Shown one piece after another: positions 23,300 to 35,100 of a DNA stretch of 44,590 bases. Below the pieces are notes generated by a model, which had not been told where the DNA came from, made no database searches, and saw only the letters and a list, made by a program, of their open reading frames with translations. The position numbers were made by a program, and so were the translations under genes. The stretch is from NCBI GenBank assembly GCA_004802705.1, contig SGPL01000267.1:1-44590 (forward strand). Reading direction: 5' to 3'. Each line of letters starts with the position of its first letter. Positions within the stretch are counted from its first letter, which is position 1. This DNA is from Bondarzewia mesenterica (lineage: Eukaryota > Basidiomycota > Agaricomycetes > Russulales > Bondarzewiaceae).

Positions 23300-26200
23300 T
23301 TATAGAAGCATATCACCATTTAATCTATCTTTGCCTCTAATAATTTTATCTATTCCTACCATTGATCTCTCAATGCCTTCACCTATAACCAATGAACTTA
23401 GTAAACTATAGTGTTGATGAGTATATGGCTATTAGTTGGCTCGATAGAAAACATGAGCATAATGTAAAGGGAAAAGATAAGTTATTCACATTCCTTCATC
23501 CATCCATTATCTCCAGCATCTTAGAGAACATCTATATTTCAAATCCATGATAGGCCTTTCTTTCTCATCTTAGGCAGACTCAGCTCTATGATAGCCATGC
23601 TGGCATTCAGATGATCTTTTTTTTTTTTAATTCCTTATACATATCAAGCACATCTACATTAGCCTCAAGGTGCACTATGGCTCACCAATATGCAATGTAT
23701 ATCTTTGAATGTTCTCAAACATTGCCTTCTAGAATAGTCACCTCGTTCTATGCCTGGGTCTTCTTCTTCTAGCTATTAGCTTATTTTACTAAGCTGCAAA
23801 AGAAAAATAACTTGTAGCTGATAGTAATCTATATGTGATAGAGGGCATCATTAGCTTGGTCTTTTTGAAACTTCAGTTTTTGATTAGCTAGCTTCTCCAA
23901 ACCTAACTCCCTATATTTCACAATCTGGAGGATAAGAGGGGAGGGCAATAGCTATTTTTTTAGTAGGGACAGCATCAGGGATGTTATCAGCATACTCTTT
24001 CACTAATTCTTCTGAGATGAACTCATCTTCATTTTATTCAGAGTCAAGGATGATGTTGAATGGGATATCTTTTTACTCAGCACTGAGTTCAGCCAATCCA
24101 ATGTACTTTTTAGCCTCCTTTTGAAAAGCAGTAATCTGATTTTTAAGCTGATGCCGAGATTTATTAAGCTCTATTAGCACTTCTACTGAAGCATTCTAGA
24201 ATAGATGGCTGACTTAGGCTAACAAAGACAATCCTAATTATATCTGTTATATGTACTTCTAAGAAATAATATTTCTACTGACTATACCTCCTATATTTTG
24301 ATCTCAGTCGAAAGCCATACAGTAGATCTTTGTAGAACCCACCCACTGGCTTGCTGCTCATTTTTAGCCAGTGTTAACTAATGTTCTACTCAGCTGAGCA
24401 CTGGCAAGGCCCTCTTAGTTTAGATACAATAATTTATCTTAAATATTAGCTCATTTTATTCCTTTTAAACATCATAAATATCTAAAAGCTCTAGATGATC
24501 TCATTAGCCTGAAACAGCATTTATAGCATCACTGGCCCATTCCTTTATTAACTAATGACCAATTGAGGTGTTAAATGCTTGAAAGGCCTTCTAACTAGCC
24601 TTCAAGGCATCCATTGCCTTGATGTATTTCTTATATATTGCTGAAACTGAACATAGATTATTAAGCAACAAAATCAGAAATAGTTATGAGCTCACTCATC
24701 TTGATCTACTTCTTTTAGTCAGAGTCTGCCATATGGGCATTTAAGGTTTCTCTCTGGTGAAAGGTCATTATGGTCTAAGTGCTATTAGAGATCTGATTGA
24801 GGGGGCCCACAAGGTCTCTAAAATCTCTCTATTAACTTGAGCAGCCTCTTATATGAATTCAGGGTAAAACTAGCAAAAGCATTGCTCCTGATGGCTGTAG
24901 ATACTGATGCCTTTGATAATCTCCAAGCCAGCAGGCATAGTAAGATGAGAACTATTAGTGAAGTAACAGAAAAGATGCACACTATACTGGCATATAACAT
25001 TATATAGAATGAGGACTTGAGGAAAATCACTGATAGTCTTTAAAGCCTCACGAAGGGAATAATTCATATTCATCTATCTGAACAAGTCATTAGTGATCAG
25101 CATAGGTGGCAGCAGTAGCAGTGTTAGTGTTAGTGGCATTGACATTAGTGTTGCTAGAGATTGACTATCAAGTTCAGCTTATCTCTCACCCTTTTGAAAG
25201 TCAACAATGACTTGAGAGTAAAAATAACCATACCAGGTACAAGCTGTGGCCCCAATCTCAGTGGCCTTTAGGTTATATTAGTTGACATTGGCCTGATTCA
25301 TTGCCCTATGATTGCAACAGGTGGATCTTTTTAATCAAATAAGTTATGGAGTAAATAATATGTAAATTATGACACACATCTTTTGATTCAATAGCAGCCT
25401 AGAGGTGGTCCTTATAATTGCCTTCAATGACCATATAGCTAGTCCCATCAGTGAGCACCACATCATCTTATAGGTTCTTCATTTTTATATACTCAGCAAA
25501 AAAATTTCATTTATAATGAAGCTCCTCATGTACTTCTATTTCTCCTTATTTTCTCTCTAGTTATCTGATATGTTAACTCTAGGCTGAGGGCAGGCCAGGC
25601 AGAAGAGGGCAAGTTTGCTATCACTAGCATAGCCATTAGCCTGGTGGCCACATCTATGTTATTTTTTAAATTTCAAATGTTACCATTATTGAGACACTCT
25701 ATGTAACTCTCAATATCTATTCTGATGGACATGTAACTCAACATCAGTTATAAAAATTGATGACTAATGCTAACTTGGGCTCACTAAAATAGTATCAGGG
25801 AAGGCACTATAGTCACTCTTCAGAGCTTGCTATCGAAGTTGAGGGCAGTAGTCTTGCATTTTAGGTTGTCTACCAGGAAATCATCTAAGACCTGAAAAAT
25901 AAAGGCTGTTTTAGGATCTTTGAAGCTTGCTGGATACAACTACAGATCAAACAGCTGAATATCAATAGGTTAGAAATTTAGGCATCAGCATTGATGAGCA
26001 TAGAGCTAGTAGATGCTGAACTAGTTGACAATAGTTATTATAGGATTGCTGTCACTATCATATTTTAATAGTAGTTCACAGCCATCATCTAGCACTAGAA
26101 AATGGCCATTCTCAATAGTCTCACATTCCTCATTTTCTGAATGATCTACTTCAGGCCAGTCACTAGCCTGGGCAATCTGAGGCTTATATCATAGACAAGG

Positions 26201-26795
26201 ATCTTTTTTATGGCCTAGATGAAGAATAATCTCCACCTGCCTAAGCTAAGTTAAATTAAAGTAAGATCTCATCCACTGCTTAACTTTATAGAAAGGGCTA
26301 TACAAGTAAGCCTCCCAGCAACATCCTATGCATAATATCAGCCAGCTAAAGTAGTTGAGACACTTTCAGCTGCCCTCTACAGTCTTATAATGAGTGAGAG
26401 CATTACTGGTCACCATTTGCACATTCAGCATGAAGGAGTCAATGAAGGTACTGGCCTTAGTGGAGAAGCTAATCCCTTCAATAGTCATTCTGACTCTGTC
26501 ACTGAAATGACCAGCATTCAGACTTATTATAAAAGGCTGTGTGTTACCACAAACTCACCTTTCCTCTCTTCTTAGTCACAATCAATGTTATAGTGAGATC
26601 CAAGGGTGCAGAGAAATTAAAAATAAAGTCAGGCAGATCTATTGGCATGCTTGAGGTGCTCAGCTCAGTGTACTTAACTGAAGGAGTAGCTCAAATATAG
26701 ATTTGCCTGACTTTTATCCCTCTACTTATCTTCTATTCTTTAAAAATAATTATTTGAGCATCGAGTAAGGCATATCTTTACTTTTTAGAGCCCAT
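23300..26795 (-). pseudogene. KDZ-family transposase with CxC2-type N-terminus
   Basis: The start is likely ATG at 26,795-26,793 (MGSKK, stop, RYALLDAQI). In order on the minus strand come YSPFYKVKQWMRSYF and LHLGHKKDPC (CxC2 cysteine-cluster region, about 26,230-26,150), LYPASFKDPKTAFIFQVLDD (about 25,940-25,880), ALFC-type ACPQP (about 25,590), LTDGTSYMVIEGNYKDHL, CNHRAMNQANVN (25,320-25,282), IGATACTWYGYFY, VDFQKGER, then the KDZ core LYNVICQYSVHLF, PAGLEIIKGI, QEQCF, and EILETLWAP (about 24,825-24,800). A C-terminal helical, charged tail follows to about 23,300. The catalytic Asp of the Y-D-x-x-C-Q-Y motif reads Asn (25,001-24,999), as G-to-A change would give, so the copy is dead. The order matches mushroom Kyakuja-Dileera-Zisupton transposases. 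Frames are broken repeatedly. Confidence 0.85.
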
Positions 26796-28800
26796 GGTAG
26801 TATAAAAAGAGCTATGTTAGTAGGTGGAATAGCCAACAGATAGCAATAGTAACTGAGTGATTATCTGATTGATTGAGGAATAATTCAGCTCCTTCTAGTA
26901 ATAACTCCAGAGATTATGTTATTTGAAGGCTTTATTAATCTAAAAAAAAAATCACTTTAATGATAGGCCAATCATTAGGTAATCTAGAATATAGAGATTA
27001 TTAAGTGGTTGTAGCCACTCTAGCTGACAATATTGATGCTTATAGTAAAAGGGAGTTTATCCACTAGTTATTTGTCAGCTTGGGCCTGTAAGAGATAGTT
27101 GACTCAGACATAGCGACCTCAATAAATTCACATTAATTGCTATTTAATATAAATATCCTCAAACTCTGTATTTTAATAAATCAATTAATATCCATCTTTA
27201 TACCACTCCTTATGCCTGGCCATGATTTTAACTTAATTTTTATTAAAATACTAGCCCTATTACATCCATCTGCTAACCTGCACATCTAGCTGCTCATGCA
27301 TATTATCCCTCATGAAAAAGGTATAGCATATACACTCACTATCAACTTATAAAACTGAGTGTGTCAGCACTTGACTATAGATAGCTGCAACAGTCCTAGA
27401 ATTATACTTGAAAGATAGTCCTATTCTTAGGAGCTTGAAGATGACCTAGTTATAAGAGCTAATGGTAGCCAGCAGGTCATACCATTCAGCTTGATTATTT
27501 TCATCTTAATATAGTGGGACTAGCCACTGAACAATGACTGAGATCCTATTGAAGATTGACGACCAACAGTGAACAAGGTCGATGATGTCACTGAGTTTTT
27601 CGATGCATTTTATTTTAAAAAAGCATTATTCAGGTGTATGATCCTCATTATACCACTGAGGATAGGTAATAACTCTGCAAAGTCTTGTAGCTATTGATAG
27701 CATCTTAGACTAGAGTATTGATCTCTAAAGCTAGCTGAGCTTTTGAGGGGATATTTAGCAGTCTATAGCAAAGGCAGAGAAACAATGGCATTAGTATTGA
27801 TAATATGAGTATAGTCAAGGTATATTTTAAATCTTTTATTAGAAGGTGAATTAGTTTACTCATATGATGTGCTTGTTCAAACTATTCTGAGAACATTTCC
27901 ATTAACCTAGGAGGCATTTCTGTATAATTCTCTGAGTTATAATATAACTTCACTTGTAAATGCCAATTGCCATCCTTTTTTAACTTATGCATCAGCCTCA
28001 ACTTCACTGCTGCCTACTACATCACAATCTTAGGAAGGCTTGAACCTCAATCAATTAACATAGTGATAGTTGTATATATCTATCTTTGTGATGTCAATAA
28101 ATCTGATAAATAGAAAAATAAAATCTTGCCATAAATATTGATGACTATTGCAAGCAAGTCATGGTGGGAAAATAGCTAAGGGTGAAGAGGAGGATAGGTT
28201 TAAATTAGCCACTTTTTGGTAGCATTAGGCCCACTATATAGATCTGTCTAGGCATAATCAGCATACTATTGTGCATTCCATGAGACAATAACTGCAGATG
28301 ACTGTCAATGATGTGATAATTATAAATGCTGATAAAACCCACTGAAATTGTTCATGGCAAGCAAAAGCCAGTCAGTAATTCTTTCACACTTATATAGTTG
28401 GCTGATAGTTAACAGTAAATGAAGCAAGTTGACCACACAACCTCAAGGAGACTATTGACCACCAAGTTTTTGCTGGAGCTCATTATGCATATGCTCAGCA
28501 AATGTTTTCATTTACTTCAGCATTCAGATTGTTGGCTTGTTAGGTTGAAAATGTGTAGTGGAGTTCATGAGCAAATGTGACAGTTGTATAAGATTGTTGT
28601 TATAAATAAGGAGGACAAAGGGATGGTTAAAAGTATAAATTTTAGGTAAGGTCACAGCAATGTGGTATCTAGGCTTTCAGTAAAAGTGCAAAAAAGTATT
28701 TATGTACTACAACAGTAAGAGAAATTGAATTACAGAGTATATATAATAGTAAGAGTGATGTAAAAATGAGTATTCCATCTTATCTCAATCAGGCAAGTCT
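26796..28800 (-). pseudogene. Unknown decayed gene upstream of KDZ transposase
   Basis: The minus strand yields protein-like text over about 28,600-27,600 when stops are read through: LIQLSHLLMNSTTHFQPNKP, LLTISQLYKCERITDWLLLA, MNNFSGFYQHL, WHLQVKLYYNSENYTEMPP and HHMSKLIHLLIKDLKYTL. The long helical stretches and steady residue mix suggest a true former protein rather than noise, but I do not recognise the family. It lies head-to-tail with the KDZ remnant, so it may be an accessory gene of the same element. Nothing is recognised between 26,796 and about 27,600. Confidence 0.3.
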
Positions 28801-29319
28801 TGTGATTTATACTGCAAGAAAAGTTTAAGGCATGCAAAAAAGAAAACAAGTATATAATAAATAAGCAAGGCGATAATTATTTAAGTTTAAGATGCTAGCA
28901 CTGACAACAGATGAGAAATTGAAAAGATTAAGCATATCAACTATATTCATACTCATTGTGCCTAAAGTGAGCCTCACTGAGAATGTTAACTTCAACCTCC
29001 ATATCATGGTCACATTTGTAAGATTTAATAAACTATGGACATTGAAGTGTGTAAATGTTATATATTATTGCTCTTATTTTTTAGTTCACTGACTGTGATG
29101 ATTAATTCAATTGGACTGCCCATGAGCACTGTGTACCTTATAGCTGAGCATTGCCTCACCAACACTATCTATATTGCACTCAATACCACTCCTCAACTTC
29201 TGTTAATGATAATTATTTAGGATTATGCAGACAGTGTTTGCACTCTCAAGTGTATATATGCTGAGTACAATAGATAGATATTGAATGTAATAAATAATCC
29301 CCAGAATAATTGAATGTTG
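28801..29319. other. Spacer between opposed gene remnants
   Basis: About 0.5 kb between the minus-strand remnant on the left and the plus-strand remnant on the right. Small overlapping frames on both strands look like chance. It would be the natural place for a divergent promoter, but no element can be identified. Confidence 0.3.
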
Positions 29320-31480
29320 CAGTGAATGACAGCAGTATTAGAGAGGGCTTCACCAGATGAGATGATTCATCTTCTAAGGGCCAAATTTTATCAAATGATC
29401 TCATTAATACTGTCTCTAATGAATTGGTCATTCAAATCTCTCTTTGTCTCTCTCTCCTCACCTTTTTCCCCCTCCTGTGCACTAAAGTTTTATATCTCTC
29501 AAATAGATAAAAATGCTGCCTTATTTACCTCTGCTGAAATCATCATACTTACCTGTAGTTTGGAAGACTAGCTTTTTTAAAAGTGAAAAGGTTGAGAGAA
29601 ATTAAAATAAAATCTAAATTGGGACTTTAGACAGTCAAAGCCAAAAGAGACCATGTTCAACATCTCTCTCAAGAAGGCTAGGTATATTGCTAAGTTGAGA
29701 AAGGTGAGTTTGCTATTGAACATGAGCTCGGCATGCTCAGTAATGATGACCATTATCACTATAGGAAATCACTAACTGGTTTGAGTTTTGACTCCCACAA
29801 AAATTGATAAAGGACAAGATCAACTATTTCTGCTACTAGATTGCTACACAAGTCATCTAGAAGGTTAAAAAGAAGGAGATTTAGGCATATATTAATGAGA
29901 AGCACTCTGTTATGCTGGCCACTTCCTGACAGTTCATCACACATTATCAAGAGGCTTTACAGGAGATCAAGACTAAGTTGCCAACTAGTGAGCTTAAGAA
30001 GTATGATAAGCTTGCCGATAAATAAAATGCAGCAACTCTGCCACTGAAGATGTAAAGAGAGTGAATAGAGTCCCCTTGTCATGATCTCCTGATGCTGACA
30101 ATAACATAGTCTCACTGAGAAACATGGCCACTAATATATTAAGAAATTCACTAGATAGATGTATAGGCAGCTCAACATGAGGGTGTTCATGCTATATGCC
30201 TCTCAAAATAAAGACAAAAAAACAATATACACATAGTAAGTTTATCTTTCAGTTTTAGGCTGATAGAAGCAGAGCTAACAGTATCAGCTTTAGTAGTCAT
30301 AATTACAATGAAGAAAATAGAACTCTGTTATTCATCAAGACCTACCCAGAGTAGACTACAGGAAATATTCTAGAAGATTAGGACAATTATTCTAAGAAGT
30401 CATTTGATAAGTGAATCCTCTAAATTATTGTCTTATTTTTGACTTATCTATATAGCTGTATCCCTCTAATGATGCTAATGCTGATGATGCTGAGGTGGGC
30501 AAAAATAATAGTAAGAAGCCCTTGCTAAAGTTGGCATTTGCTGAAGATGACAGAGTGATGCATTCAGTGATAGAGGAGGCAACTAGCTAAATTTAGAGCA
30601 AATAAAGGGACTAGTTCAGTCAATAATGATAGCTATTTACTATGAGTCCTGCTTACTGATGACAAGACTTATTCAAGCTAATTTTTATTGAACAAGTAAA
30701 GTAATCTTTAATAAAAAGAGTGCTATGCCCTAGAGTAATATCAAAGAGCATCAGAGTGAATACATCAATGCTGAATACCTCTTAGAAGGATATTAGGTCA
30801 AAGAGCCTTCAAAAATAGTGAGAACAGAGGTAGTGTAGCTGACAGACCACTAGCATGCAAAGCAGGAGGAGGAGGAACACCTTGTAGTTTTTAAAGGCTA
30901 TAAGAATAAGGATGAGGGGGTAGTGGTCCCCTCAAAAGGACCTCCAAGAAAGAAAAGGAAAACAGCAGTAGCATTGACTAAAGGTAAGGCAAAGGCAAAG
31001 GCAAAGGCAAAAGAAAGGCACTGGTAAGGGCAGCTATAAAAAAAAGGTAAGGGCAAGGGTAAAGAATCTTTAAAGGGAAAAGAGAAAGCTACAAGCTCCC
31101 AATTTAATTTTAACCTGAAGACTGATGCTGATGCTGATGGGCAAAGTGATAACACTGAAGCCGATGCTAACATTGATGACAAGGATATTATTTGACAGCT
31201 TCAGGCCCTTAAGGGCAGTGACGATGAAGATAATGAGGGTGGTAGGGATATTAAAGATGAGGCATCTTTAGCCTAGATGAAGGAGTGAAAAGTGGCCATC
31301 TAGGAGCAGCTGGAGAACCCAACTCAGATTGAACCCAACATAGTGCTGGCTGAGTTCACTATGACCTTCGATATTAGTAAGTATTCTTTTTTGTTGAATG
31401 TAAGTAGTAAGAGAAAATATAGGGATATGCTCACTATCATATATGGCCGAGAGAGGCATCTGAACTATAGATGCAGTAAT
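29320..31480 (+). pseudogene. Unknown TE-associated protein with basic C-terminus
   Basis: Plus-strand text holds together over about 2 kb in several frames: VKKKEI, QFITHYQEALQEIKTKLPTS and LKKYDKLADK (about 29,860-30,030), then MRVFMLYASQNKDKKT (from about 30,177), HQSEYINAEYLLEGY and VKEPSKIVRTEVV (about 30,750-30,840), then a lysine-rich stretch PPRKKRK and GKAKAKAKAK (30,945-31,010) and an acidic Asp/Asn-rich end (31,120-31,260). I recall similar conserved but unnamed proteins in mushroom genomes near transposons; no domain name can be given. Stops are frequent. It converges on the DDE-exonuclease gene and faces away from the KDZ gene. Confidence 0.5.
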
Positions 31481-32148
31481 TGGTAAGAAATTAAAGAAAT
31501 TAAAGAAATTAATTAAAATTAATTCAGGGAGAAAGGGGAGAAAGTTGACACTTGCGAGTTTATGGACGCACTCGAACCAGTACCTATTAAATTACTGCAC
31601 TGTGCTTATCTGCACTGTGATTGTTTTATATACAGAATAGCAAAAGACACATACTCTTTTGTGTCCTTTTCTCTGTGCATCATTGCATGCCTTTGTCGCT
31701 TTACTATACTATCCCTTCCTCAATCCCTTTTTGCATTTCCTTATCACCACTTCTTAGAATCTCATCATTGCTATGACCTCTCTCCACATTCAATGCCTTC
31801 TTCATGTTCTCGACTGGCAAAGCACGATCAAAGTCTACATTAATGTACTACATGTTCGATCCAAAAGCCAATACATTTGGTTCAACCTGTGCCTCCATTC
31901 AAGTTTGTGCCACTAATGTTGGTGCCACAGCTCTTGTCTGTGATGAGGGTAATATTTGCATTTTTGATGACATCTGTGCATCGCACTGAGTCGATGCTTG
32001 TGCTGCTGGTACTGTCTGTATGTCTTCTACACCTGACTGCTAGTTACTCAGGCCATCTCTCAGAAAAGCTCATATGTCACCATAGCTTGAGACAGAGCTG
32101 CCTGCTGTCTATAAACAAGGCTTAGCCATTGCACCAGTTGAAAACAAT
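31481..32148. other. Spacer with a CpG-containing patch
   Basis: A degenerate run of AAATTAAAG repeats (about 31,487-31,520) is followed at about 31,548-31,580 by CTTGCGAGTTTATGGACGCA and CTCGAACCAG, one of few CpG-bearing patches in this zone, with an inverted CGAGT/ACTCG pair. It may mark the 3' end of the large DDE-exonuclease element. The rest, to 32,148, has short chance frames and possibly the distal 3' end of that gene. Confidence 0.35.
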
Positions 32149-35100
32149 TCAGGTATACACTAATGCAGTTTTGTTCTCACAATGCTGGCTTAGGAATATC
32201 TTATGACAGTCTACATGCTCACACATCATGCAGGTATGCTGCTTGTGCTTCTTTAGCTGGATACCTGAGGCTGACAAACCTGCATGCTGACTATCTATCT
32301 TACGCTTGTTTCTAGTCTTTGCGTAGATCCTGGATAACTCTAGTGGTGGCCACTCAGCGTAGTAGAATTGCACTGCCAACTGCCTAATACTCAATTTGCT
32401 AAATGCCAAATCCATTTGCCATCGAGTCAGTGGAGCAGTGGATGGTAGGAGATGATGATCTTAACCTACCTCCTTGTTGAGAGCAACAGGCTGGTGGGCC
32501 ACTATATTGAGCACAGTTATGCCTTGACTAGTGAGTAGCTTGCAGATGCGATCATATGCATCAATATTTTGCTGAATTGAATTCTCTTTATTTCAGTTTT
32601 CTAGCCAGGCCTTGTAGTAATTTTTCAAATGCTCGGGCAGCTACTCATTGAAATTTACAGAGCACATCAGTAGCCATGATCAACCACAGAATAAGGTACG
32701 TACCTTATAAAAGATTTGCACACTATTCACATGCACTGAACATATATTAGTGAGCACTACCCAGTTTAGTGGTGAGGGGCTAGCAAAGGCATCATCTCAC
32801 TCCTGTATTAGTATCATGTACAATGCTTTCTCTTTGGGAGTATGAATAGAAAGAATAGCAGATTGAGTATGTTGTTGTGCAGCGAGGTGTGAATGATATA
32901 TCTTCTCAGTAGCCACATAATTAGGATGATATATGAGCATGCCAAGCTTCATTTGTACTACATCTGATAGCAGAATGAGCCCAAATAACTCTAATGAGGG
33001 CTCATAGTCATTTTTATTCACCCAACCTACCATAGGCTGTACAGCACCTCTCATAAAGGCATGAGTTGTCTGATTCAAGAGATACAATATATGATTGCAT
33101 GATCATATGTCAAAAGACTCATGATATCAAGCTCTGATGCAGTTATATGTACCAACTTAAGCACAGTGTCTATGAATATAACAAACACCAATTTATGCAG
33201 AGATCACGTACCCACAAGTTGTGGCAGAGAACATAGTCATGAAGGAGATTGATCGCAAATTGGGGTGAGGCATTATATAAGCTAAAGTGTTTGGCAAGAT
33301 TTTGATGTATGCCACCTTCAACATTATTAGTCCCGTGGATGCAGTGATAGAGAGTAAGGCCATCAATATCTTTCCCTTGGGTCATGTAGAGTTAAATTTC
33401 AGGTAGATCAGAGAAATATTCTAAACAAATATTCTCAATGACTGTTTGAGCTTTCTCCTAAGAATTATGGTTGAACAGGGGCTGCTCAGTGACTGCATCC
33501 TTTAAAGGCCCAAATATCAAAAGCACCTGAAGGATATGTGATAAAAGATCCTCCAGTAATGATACAAAATGCTTGACTTGTGCTCAGATCCAGTTCAAAT
33601 GAAAAAGTACCATCTTCTCAAAAGAGATGTTTTTATTTTTAAGCACCAGAGCTAATGCTGCCTTGTCAATTAGATTGGGAATGAGCAGTGCATTATGAAG
33701 AGCTCAAGCAAATGAGCGATGAATGCCATAATGAATAGGAATTTTGAACTGATCCATTAGGTGTCAAAGGTCATCAGCAATACATGTGTAAATGACCGAA
33801 GGATGAGGTTGATTGTTGATAGCTACAGATGCTGCAAGATTTTTGGCTTGTATATCACTCTGCAGATCTCAATCTAAATCTTGAAGCTGCTGCTTAAGCT
33901 CAGATTCATAATAAAAATCTCCATCACTGCCTGATGCATATGAGACATGCGAGGGACTAGCATCATTGTCATCTAATAGCTGATATGGCTGAGAAGCTGA
34001 GGAGGGTTCTTTTGACTGAGGTAATGAAGTGATAGGAGTGGAAAGGGAGTTTAGATTAGTTGGTTCAGATGGCTGAGAATAATGCTCAAATACCTCAGTT
34101 TCAGTGCAAATCTATAGGTCCTTAACACAGCAGAGAATATTGCATGGAAGATAGCTAGCAACTTGAGAAAGTGGAGTGTCAAGTTTGCTCTTTAGAAGCT
34201 CATGTCATACAAGATAAGCTGACATCAGAACCTTTGTAAGATTGACAACAATATGAGTTTTTGTGATATTGACTCCATAGAAGGTTGACAGCTAATTGAT
34301 AGCAATAATATCATATGTGATTGTTGAAGAGCCATCTCAAGAGATGAGCTTGACTTGAGTGCCTCTGAGCATGGAGGATGTCACTAAAGAATCAGAATGG
34401 ATAGTCACAGAGAGTGCAGCATATATATATCATGCAGCATAAATGTCGAGCATAGCATAATCAATGCATGCCTGTGACAAGACAGGATTATCCCATCTAG
34501 TGCTGACTTGCACAAAGACATCCTTCGAGATATTATAGTGTAAGACCTTAGCAGTGAGCATCATGAGACTGATATTGAAGTAATTCATAACTCACCAATC
34601 TCGAGCTATCATACCCAGCTCTTGCTCCCTCACAAATAGCAGCTCATCACTGTTGCGCTTAAAACCACAATCCTGAAATAGACGTGTGAAGTCCACTTTG
34701 ATATGGAGACCATATTTTACCACCCGACGTGAACGCAGGAGCACGAGAAGAGTAGGTGAGAGCTTAAGGAGACCATCTTTGATATAATGGGCTAATTGAT
34801 GCAGAATCCTTGTCAGTTATATCTTTTAGAGCTATAAAATCAATTGAGCACATACAAAAATAAGAAACACAGAGTGATCATATGCGAGAGTGATTAATGT
34901 GACATGCCCCTGAATATCAGTCTGCATATCGACTGACCACTCTATACCCATTGTGAGTAGAAATTGAGCATCTTTGGATAACTGCTGAATTTCGTCCATC
35001 AAACTCTCTAGCTAAGATTTCAAAACCTATGCCATTCTCAATGTGAAGACTGGCCAGTCTGACAGAAATTTGAGTTTTGGCAATGAGGAGCCAGGCACAG

